Source: CAYSYY01 sp964576115 [NCBI: uncultured Gemmatimonadota bacterium]
GTDB lineage: Bacteria > Blakebacterota > Blakebacteria > Blakebacterales
NCBI GenBank assembly: GCA_964576115.1
Contig: CAZNUA010000083.1
Location: forward strand, 1-10,552
Length of the DNA: 10,552 nt
Direction: 5' to 3'
This document shows, piece after piece, positions 1 through 4,538 of the stretch (position 1 is its first letter; the number at the start of each line of letters is the position of its first letter). Made by a program: the position numbers and the translations under genes. Below the pieces are notes generated by a model. The model was not told the origin of the DNA and ran no database searches. It saw nothing but the letters and a program-made list of their open reading frames with translations.

Positions 1-1198
1 CGTCCCGGGTCCAGTCGAGGCCGCCGTCGTTGCCGATGATGATGTGCCGGGAGTCGTTCGGATCCCACCAGAGGGCGTGATGGTCGACATGCACACCGTC
101 CACGAAGCGTGTGTCCCAGGTGATCCCGCCGTCGCGGCTGACGTACATGCTGGTATCGAGCACCCAGACGTGCAGATCGTTGTTCGGGTCGATCCGGATC
201 TGGCTGTAGTACATCGGCCGGGGATTGGTGGTGCTCTGGTGCGACCAGGTCTCGCCCCGGTCATCGGAGCGGTAGACGCCGCCCATCGTGGTCGGCTCCT
301 CGATCCGCTCCCCGCCGATGATCTGACCCGCTTTCTCGGTCCGGTTCTCGATGATGGCGTAGACCACCCGGGTGTCGGCGTGATAGATGTCGAGTCCGAT
401 CCGCCCGATGTCCCCTTCGGGCAGATCGCGGTCGAGCTTGCGCCAGGTCCGTCCCGAGTCGGTACTCTTGTAGATACCTCCGTGCGGTCCGCCGCCGTTG
501 AAACCGAAACCGGTCCGGCGGCGCTGATAGGCGGCGGCGTAGAGGATGTGGGGGTTGACGTGATCCAGGGCCAGATCGATGACCCCCGTATCATCGTTGA
601 TGTAGAGAGTTTTCTGCCACGTCTGCCCGCCGTCGGTGGTCAGGTAGACCCCCCGTTCCTCGTTGGGCCCCCACAGGTGACCGAGGGCGGCCACCCAGAC
701 CGTCATGGGGTCGGTCGGATGGATCCGGATGCGGCCGATATGGTGGGTTTCTTCCAGGCCCATGTGCCGCCAGGTCAGACCGCCGTCCATCGAACGGTAG
801 ACGCCGTTGCCCCAGGAGGAGGACTGACGGTTGTTCGGCTCTCCCGTGCCCACCCAGACGATCGAGGGGTTGGAAGGCGCCACGGCGATGTCCCCGATCG
901 AGGTGGAGATCTGCTCGTCGAAGACCGGTTCGAAGGTCGTCCCGCCGTTAATGCTCTTGAACACCCCGCCCGCGGCATGACCGAAGTAGATCGTGTTCGG
1001 TTCCCGCAGGGGCACTTCGATATCGTCGATCCGACCGCCCAGATTCGCCGGCCCGATATTTCGAACCGCCAGAGCACCGAGCAGCTCGGGATCGATCCCG
1101 CCGCTCTGGGCAACAGCCGAAGGGATGAACATGATAAGGGAGAATACCGCGGCGGCCGGCAGGCCGACGGCAGCGCGGAAAGCCCGGTAACGGGACAT
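1..1198 (-). CDS. Secreted BNR/Asp-box (VPS10/sortilin-like) beta-propeller protein, 3' end cut by window edge
   Basis: I translated this frame directly from the complement: it is open from an ATG at 1198 to the window edge, 399 codons with no stop. Residues 1-30 form a Sec-type signal peptide ending AVA before QSGG, so the protein is exported. After it come the block RNIGPANLGGR (46-56) and at least six Asp-box (BNR) repeats of the S/T-x-D-x-G-x-T-W/F type, near residues 82, 136, 187, 245, 311 and 354. The stretch EPNN...SSWGNGVYRS (120-136), the segment AALGHLWGPNEERGV (170-184) and the DHHALWWDPND block (372-382) match large exported BNR/VPS10-like proteins, usually about 1000 aa, common in Acidobacteriota and Gemmatimonadota. 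They are often labelled glycosyl hydrolase, but I see no glycosidase active site, so the role is unknown. GAGGAGG lies 5 nt before the ATG. It is last in a probable four-gene minus-strand operon, 39 bp after the protease gene. Confidence 0.9.
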   Translation of the reverse strand, partial: MSRYRAFRAAVGLPAAAVFSLIMFIPSAVAQSGGIDPELLGALAVRNIGPANLGGRIDDIEVPLREPNTIYFGHAAGGVFKSINGGTTFEPVFDEQISTSIGDIAVAPSNPSIVWVGTGEPNNRQSSSWGNGVYRSMDGGLTWRHMGLEETHHIGRIRIHPTDPMTVWVAALGHLWGPNEERGVYLTTDGGQTWQKTLYINDDTGVIDLALDHVNPHILYAAAYQRRRTGFGFNGGGPHGGIYKSTDSGRTWRKLDRDLPEGDIGRIGLDIYHADTRVVYAIIENRTEKAGQIIGGERIEEPTTMGGVYRSDDRGETWSHQSTTNPRPMYYSQIRIDPNNDLHVWVLDTSMYVSRDGGITWDTRFVDGVHVDHHALWWDPNDSRHIIIGNDGGLDWTRD

Positions 1199-1203
1199 GG
1201 GAA

Positions 1204-1210
1204 CCTCCTC
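1204..1210 (-). promoter_or_regulatory. Shine-Dalgarno site of the BNR protein gene
   Basis: The complement reads GAGGAGG, ending 5 nt before the ATG at 1198. It fixes that start and suggests efficient translation independent of the upstream protease gene. Confidence 0.8.
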
Positions 1211-1237
1211 TGGACGGAGTGGGATACTCTGATGAGT

Positions 1238-2182
1238 CTACTCCTGGTCCCGGTCCGCCCACCAGGGGAAAGCCGGCCTCGGGAGGAGAGCGGGAGCCCG
1301 TCTGAGCAGAAAGAGGAAGACTGCACCGGTGGCGGCGGTGACGGCCATGCCGATGACCCCCTCTCCATTCATGAGCCAGAGGTCGCCGGTGAACAGACCC
1401 GGCGTACCGTCTGAGATCCGACCGGTCAGGAGCTCCCGGAAGAGATTCCAGTACAGGTGCAGGACAGTGGGAGCCCAGATCGATCCGCTCCGCAGGTAGA
1501 TCCAGCCGTACAGGGCTGCGGTCCCCAGGAGGGAAGCCAGGGACAGGATAACGGTCAGGATCACCTGCCCGCTGTCGAGGGACGCCAGCACCGGGCTGAG
1601 AGCGAACAGGGGAAGGTGCCACGCCCACCATACGGCCCCGGAGATCAGGGCACCCTTCACCTGACCGGCGGGCGACGATACCCCCCTGAAGAGATACCCC
1701 CGCCAGGCGAACTCTTCACTGAAGTGTGTGATCCAGCCGAGGATGAGCGCCGGCGGGGTAAGGAGCACCCAGGGGATCACCAGAGCGGGGACACAGAGCA
1801 CCAGGTTCAGCCACAGGTGGGGGGTGGGTCGGGATACAATCAGGTGTTCCGGGTTATACGTGAGGAGTCCCAGAGATGAACCGATGGCGACGATCAGGAC
1901 CAGCTGCAGAAGGGGCAGGAGGACCGCCAAACCCAGATATCTCAGCTTCGGCAACCCCAGACCGACGGCGGAGAACCTCTCCCGGGCCACCGCCATGAAG
2001 ATCACCGCCAGAATCAGGGGCAGGGCCATCACGACCGTCATCGGGTTCCGGCTGTGAAAGACTCCCCGGGCAACCAGCGTGAAGCCCCACGACAGGGCCA
2101 GCACCAGCACACAGAACAGGCGGATGCGTTTGTTAACGCCACCCGTACCGGAGATATCTCCCGTCATCCCTCTTCGGCTCAT
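1238..2182 (-). CDS. CPBP-family (CAAX/Abi-like) glutamic intramembrane protease
   Basis: The 314-aa polytopic protein has about seven or eight hydrophobic segments (about 21-42, 48-66, 82-107, 123-152, 177-197, 206-230 and 280-297, with a shorter one near 236-250). All three signature motifs of CPBP proteases (Rce1/Abi family) are present: EEFAWR at 156-161 (EExxxR, E156 the expected catalytic glutamate), WWAWH at 185-189 (motif 2 histidine H189), and HLYWN at 242-246 (HxxxN). The protein should therefore be active and cut a peptide or protein within the inner membrane. Family members act in prenyl-protein maturation, bacteriocin self-immunity or processing, and regulated proteolysis; the substrate here is unknown. 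It starts 27 bp after the PadR gene stop and ends with TAG 39 bp before the BNR gene. The ATG at 2182 has no clear ribosome binding site. The ATG at 2167 (residue 6) has GAAGAGGG directly abutting it, so the exact start is uncertain. Confidence 0.9.
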   Translation of the reverse strand: MSRRGMTGDISGTGGVNKRIRLFCVLVLALSWGFTLVARGVFHSRNPMTVVMALPLILAVIFMAVARERFSAVGLGLPKLRYLGLAVLLPLLQLVLIVAIGSSLGLLTYNPEHLIVSRPTPHLWLNLVLCVPALVIPWVLLTPPALILGWITHFSEEFAWRGYLFRGVSSPAGQVKGALISGAVWWAWHLPLFALSPVLASLDSGQVILTVILSLASLLGTAALYGWIYLRSGSIWAPTVLHLYWNLFRELLTGRISDGTPGLFTGDLWLMNGEGVIGMAVTAATGAVFLFLLRRAPALLPRPAFPWWADRDQE

Positions 2183-2209
2183 GTCCAGATAAACCTATAG
2201 TAGATCGAT

Positions 2210-2776
2210 TCAGGTGGTCTTCATCCGCGCCCGGAACCGGCGGCGGGCTTTGCGGGCCCACTGGAGGAAGGACCGGTAGCTTTCCACCCCGCTCTCGACC
2301 GCCAGCTGGCCGTGCAGCGGCAGATCCGAGGTCCCCCTCCTGACGAACTCGTCCAGCTCATCGACATAGGGAGCGAGTTCCCCGATCACTCCGTCCAGGA
2401 ACCTCACCGTCGCCTCGTCATCGAGCAGGTGCCCCATGAAGGCAAAGCGGAGGGTGAGTTCCTTGGTGTTGTTGACGACATCCTCCCGGGTCACGTCGGC
2501 TTCCAGCCAGCGGCGCAGCATCCGGGTACCGTCGGGGGTGATGCTGTAGACTTTGCGCGGCCGCAGGGTGTCGGTCTGTTCGGTCACACCGGAAATCAAC
2601 CTGTTCTCCTCCAGCCGTTTCAGGGCCGGGTAGATTGAACCCGGGCTGCTGCTGAAATGCTGCAGGTGGGATTCGGCGAACAGCTTGCGCAGGTCGTACC
2701 CCGACATCGGTTGCTGATGTACCAGGGCCAGCAGGGCATGACCCAGCAGGGAAACGGACGTGGTCTCGGAAGCCAT
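2210..2776 (-). CDS. PadR-family transcriptional regulator, long form with C-terminal helical domain
   Basis: This 188-aa DNA-binding regulator has an N-terminal PadR winged helix-turn-helix at about residues 8-85. The recognisable PadR pattern is LLxLVHQQPMSGYDLRKLF, then SSPGSIYPALKRLEENRLI (recognition helix region), then a wing with RPRKVYSITPDG and a conserved LRRWL. Residues about 92-182 form an all-helical, charged C-terminal domain of the Vir_act_alpha_C type, used for dimerisation and ligand response in this subfamily. It sits 9 bp after the membrane protein gene and 27 bp before the CPBP protease, so it is probably co-transcribed with both and may control their shared promoter at 3920-3948. 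No clear ribosome binding site precedes the ATG (upstream CTAATATTCATCC), so translation may be coupled to the upstream gene. PadR proteins are usually repressors relieved by small hydrophobic or phenolic ligands; the ligand here is unknown. Confidence 0.92.
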   Translation of the reverse strand: MASETTSVSLLGHALLALVHQQPMSGYDLRKLFAESHLQHFSSSPGSIYPALKRLEENRLISGVTEQTDTLRPRKVYSITPDGTRMLRRWLEADVTREDVVNNTKELTLRFAFMGHLLDDEATVRFLDGVIGELAPYVDELDEFVRRGTSDLPLHGQLAVESGVESYRSFLQWARKARRRFRARMKTT

Positions 2777-2785
2777 GGATGAATA

Positions 2786-3814
2786 TTAGGCCGCGACTGA
2801 GACGTTCTCACCCGCGAGGTTCTCCTCTCGGGTTTCGCGGCCTTGCCCCAGCTGGCTGAAACGACGCTCCAGCACCCAGCCGGCCAGGACTCCGAAGAGG
2901 AGCATCGATGTGATCAGCTCGACGAAATGGATCAGCCGGACCGGAGTCGGCAGAAAGGCATTGGGAATAAGACAGGGCGCAGCGATCAGGATACCGAACA
3001 CCAGGCCGGTGAGAGCGGCTTTCGTGCCGGTGCTCCCGCGGATCATTCGGACCGTCAGCAGGGCCAGGCCCACCCAGAGGCAGCCGCGCAGAAGCTGGAA
3101 CGGTCCCAGCCAAGGATTGCCGGCAATGAACTGGTTCCGGAGGTGGGTGAAGAAAGGTTGCAGGTCGGTTGTGCCGGTGTAGAACTCCCGGACCGCAGGT
3201 GACTGCCAGGCCACGAAGTACCCGAACAGGATGTAGATGAGGAGATAGACCGCCGCCAGTCCCAGACCGGGTACGATCCCGTCTCCGGCCCGCAGAGCGG
3301 GCCCGATCTCAGCCGAGTCCACCTGATGATCGCGGTCCCGATCAGAGCCGAGATCGTTTCCCTTATCATGTCTGTCACTCTGATTTTCCGGGGAACGAAC
3401 GTTCCGGGTCACAAGAACCGCCAGAGGTGCGATCAGGAGCGCCCGTACAGCCCCGGCCAGTACGACTCGCACGAGGGTGTCCGAGGGCATGTTGAGCACC
3501 AGGTTGAAGAAGAGCGTCTCGAGCTGGGAGAGGAGGGTTTCGACCCCGAAGAGCAACACAAAGACGGCCGCCATGAGCTTCAACCCGTACCACCGGGTGT
3601 GCTGGAGCAGGGTGACGAGAACCAGGGCGCCGAGCAGGCAGACCCCGAGCAACGATAGCGCCATCGCCGCCGCTTCACCCGGGGCTCCCTCCCCCGACCC
3701 TCCCCCACCCAATCCCACCAGGGTGCTGGCCAGGGCATAGCTCAGGAACAGCCCCAGGGTCAGAACGATCACCCGGGACGAGAACCGGAAAACGTGAGTC
3801 AACGAAGTCGTCAT
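2786..3814 (-). CDS. Polytopic membrane protein of unknown function, first gene of the PadR/CPBP operon
   Basis: I do not recognise a named family. The chosen start at 3814 gives 342 aa and is preceded by GAGGAGG at 6-nt spacing. An in-frame GTG at 3871 would add 19 charged residues and has no such site. There are about eight hydrophobic segments (about 13-34, 48-70, 78-98, 113-136, 180-203, 237-257, 265-287, 292-313). The two halves are joined by a very hydrophilic loop at about 137-178 that is rich in Asp, Arg, Asn and Gln. Residues 197-209 (FGYFVAWQSPAVR) and the following TGTTDLQPFF form the most distinctive block and may be an extracytoplasmic loop. A Gly-rich stretch lies at 34-46. Its stop codon is 9 bp before the PadR gene. 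This fits a PadR-controlled membrane protein involved in transport, envelope stress or resistance, but no function can be assigned. Confidence 0.85.
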   Translation of the reverse strand: MTTSLTHVFRFSSRVIVLTLGLFLSYALASTLVGLGGGGSGEGAPGEAAAMALSLLGVCLLGALVLVTLLQHTRWYGLKLMAAVFVLLFGVETLLSQLETLFFNLVLNMPSDTLVRVVLAGAVRALLIAPLAVLVTRNVRSPENQSDRHDKGNDLGSDRDRDHQVDSAEIGPALRAGDGIVPGLGLAAVYLLIYILFGYFVAWQSPAVREFYTGTTDLQPFFTHLRNQFIAGNPWLGPFQLLRGCLWVGLALLTVRMIRGSTGTKAALTGLVFGILIAAPCLIPNAFLPTPVRLIHFVELITSMLLFGVLAGWVLERRFSQLGQGRETREENLAGENVSVAA

Positions 3815-3820
3815 GACAGT

Positions 3821-3827
3821 CCTCCTC
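3821..3827 (-). promoter_or_regulatory. Shine-Dalgarno site that decides the membrane protein start
   Basis: The complement reads GAGGAGG, 6 nt before the ATG at 3814. It supports that start over the upstream in-frame GTG at 3871. Confidence 0.8.
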
Positions 3828-3831
3828 AGGT

Positions 3832-3907
3832 CTGGATACCACCGCAGTGCGATCTCACGTCTCGTCGTCACTACAGTTCTATCTCATGCCTGGATATCAC
3901 CGTTGTG
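3832..3907 (-). repeat. Imperfect 18-bp direct repeat in the minus-strand 5' leader
   Basis: The plus-strand copies are CTGGATACCACCGCAGTG at 3832-3849 and CTGGATATCACCGTTGTG at 3890-3907. They match at 15 of 18 positions and are offset by 58 bp. Both copies lie between the predicted transcription start and the ribosome binding site of the membrane protein gene. They may be protein binding sites, part of a leader RNA, or the remnant of a small local duplication. Confidence 0.55.
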
Positions 3908-3919
3908 TAATTGTACAGA

Positions 3920-3948
3920 ATAATAGTTCGTTACGTAATAGTACGCAA
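3920..3948 (-). promoter_or_regulatory. Sigma70-type promoter of the minus-strand operon
   Basis: Read on the minus strand, the -35 box TTGCGT (3948-3943) is separated by exactly 17 nt from the -10 box TATTAT (3925-3920). The region is strikingly AT-rich: 3901-3960 has 18 G+C of 60 in an otherwise GC-rich window. Transcription would start near 3912, giving a leader of about 100 nt before the ATG at 3814. The operator-like palindrome at 3929-3950 covers the -35 box and most of the spacer, the usual layout for repression. Confidence 0.7.
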
Positions 3949-3950
3949 CG
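3929..3950. promoter_or_regulatory. Operator-like palindrome over the minus-strand promoter
   Basis: CGTTACGTAATAGTACGCAACG pairs with its own reverse complement at 9 of 11 positions per arm. Symmetry continues outward to 3923-3956, giving 13 of 17 pairs overall. This suits a dimeric winged-helix regulator. The nearest candidates are the long PadR in the operon it would control (2210-2776) and the PadR across the divergent region (4194-4538). Which one binds is inference. Confidence 0.65.
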
Positions 3951-4043
3951 TATTATATTTTTTTAAACCGTTGGCCTCATTTCTGATTCGTTGACCCTTC
4001 AGTTCGCCGGAAACCTGCTGCGAATCGGGGGGAACTTTCTCGG

Positions 4044-4073
4044 GCGACATTACGTATGAGTCATAGGTATAGT
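4044..4073 (+). promoter_or_regulatory. Candidate promoter of the first PadR-permease module
   Basis: GCGACA at 4044-4049 matches four of six -35 positions. It is 18 nt from TATAGT at 4068-4073, a good -10 box. An alternative -10 is TATCAT at 4074-4079. The inverted repeat 4051-4084 spans the spacer and -10 box. The leader would be about 115 nt long. Confidence 0.4.
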
Positions 4074-4084
4074 TATCATATGTA
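4051..4084. promoter_or_regulatory. Operator-like inverted repeat over the plus-strand promoter
   Basis: The arms TACGTATGA (4051-4059) and TCATATGTA (4076-4084) are complementary at 8 of 9 positions and separated by 16 nt. The left arm, with the preceding T, shares TTACGTA with the palindrome at 3929-3950. It is a plausible site for autoregulation by the PadR encoded at 4194. Confidence 0.5.
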
Positions 4085-4097
4085 TGGAGAACACAGC

Positions 4098-4122
4098 TGC
4101 AGCAGGAATGGCTGCTGCTGCA
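4098..4122 (+). other. Leader hairpin of the first PadR-permease module
   Basis: TGCAGCAG (4098-4105) pairs perfectly with CTGCTGCA (4115-4122) around a 9-nt loop. A shifted 7-bp pairing with 4112-4118 is also possible. It lies between the candidate promoter and the PadR start. No U-tract follows, so it is not an intrinsic terminator; a role in RNA stability or no role is equally possible. Confidence 0.4.
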
Positions 4123-4193
4123 ATCCGGCAGCCGGGCAGCGGGAACCACCGGTTGCTGAGAGAAATCGCGAAGGGAAAGGGAGTAGAAAACGA

Positions 4194-4538
4194 ATGAGCC
4201 AGCCATCACTGACCCTTTATAAAGGAACCCTCGATATCCTGATTTTGCGCACCGTGAGCCAGGGGCCGATGCACGGCTATGAGATCAACCGGCGTATCAG
4301 CGAGGCCTCACAAAACGAGTTCCAGGTGGAGGAAGGCGTGCTCTACCCCGCCCTGCGCCGCCTCGAGAACAAAGGTTGGCTGCGGGCGGAGTGGCGGGAA
4401 ACCGGGACCGGACGGGAAGCCCGTGTCTACGAACTCACCGCCGCAGGTCAGGAGACACTCGCCGAGCAGATGGGGACGTGGGAGCGCTATGTCCGGGCTA
4501 TGGCCATGGTACTTCGCCCGAAGGAGGCGTCCTCATGA
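4194..4538 (+). CDS. PadR-family transcriptional regulator, short acidobacterial type, module 1
   Basis: The 114-aa single-domain PadR starts MSQPSLTLYKGTLDILILRTV, opening the winged helix-turn-helix. GPMHGYEINRRI (helix 2), EEGVLYPALRRLENKGWL (recognition helix) and a wing with GREARVYELTAAG follow. The sequence and length fit the PadR subfamily found beside ADOP permeases (TIGR03433-type), in which the C-terminal Vir_act_alpha_C domain is absent. I chose 4194 because the PadR fold begins there and AAGGGAG lies 10 nt upstream. The frame is open back to an ATG at 4056, but that adds 46 Cys-rich residues foreign to the family. The stop overlaps the permease start as ATGA, so the two are translationally coupled. 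It probably represses its own operon through the inverted repeat at 4051-4084 (inference). Confidence 0.93.
   Translation: MSQPSLTLYKGTLDILILRTVSQGPMHGYEINRRISEASQNEFQVEEGVLYPALRRLENKGWLRAEWRETGTGREARVYELTAAGQETLAEQMGTWERYVRAMAMVLRPKEASS
4521..4527 (+). promoter_or_regulatory. Shine-Dalgarno site of the module 1 permease inside the PadR gene
   Basis: AAGGAGG ends 7 nt before the ATG at 4535 and lies in the last codons of the PadR gene. It fixes the permease start at 4535 and rules out the longer in-frame start at 4376. Confidence 0.85.

Larger units (their letters stand above)
3815..4193. promoter_or_regulatory. Divergent intergenic regulatory region, 379 bp, no gene
   Basis: This stretch separates the two divergent operons. 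From left to right it holds the ribosome binding site and leader of the minus-strand operon with an 18-bp direct repeat, the minus-strand promoter with its palindrome, a segment at about 3961-4040 with no clear signal, a second inverted repeat over a plus-strand promoter candidate (4044-4084), a leader hairpin (4098-4122) and the ribosome binding site for the PadR gene at 4194. A 92-codon frame on the minus strand across it lacks a ribosome binding site and any recognisable domain, so I do not call it a gene. Confidence 0.7.

Noticed and set aside
44-1414. 456-codon open frame on the plus strand
   Set aside because: It is antisense to the BNR gene, whose minus-strand frame has a signal peptide, Asp-box repeats and a ribosome binding site. 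The plus-strand product is a GC-driven shadow without a recognisable domain.
3815-3871. Upstream GTG start at 3871 for the membrane protein
   Set aside because: It would add 19 charged residues and lacks a ribosome binding site, while the ATG at 3814 has GAGGAGG at 6-nt spacing.
4056-4193. 46-residue N-terminal extension of the module 1 PadR
   Set aside because: The Cys-rich extension lies over the inverted repeat and leader hairpin and is foreign to the family. The ATG at 4194 begins right at the PadR fold with a purine-rich site upstream.
3931-4209. 92-codon minus-strand frame across the divergent region
   Set aside because: It overlaps both operator-like repeats and the start of a PadR gene, has low-complexity Ser/Cys content and no recognisable domain.
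4376-4534. 53-residue N-terminal extension of the module 1 permease
   Set aside because: It overlaps the PadR coding sequence out of frame. AAGGAGG 7 nt before the ATG at 4535, with ATGA coupling, is the clear start.
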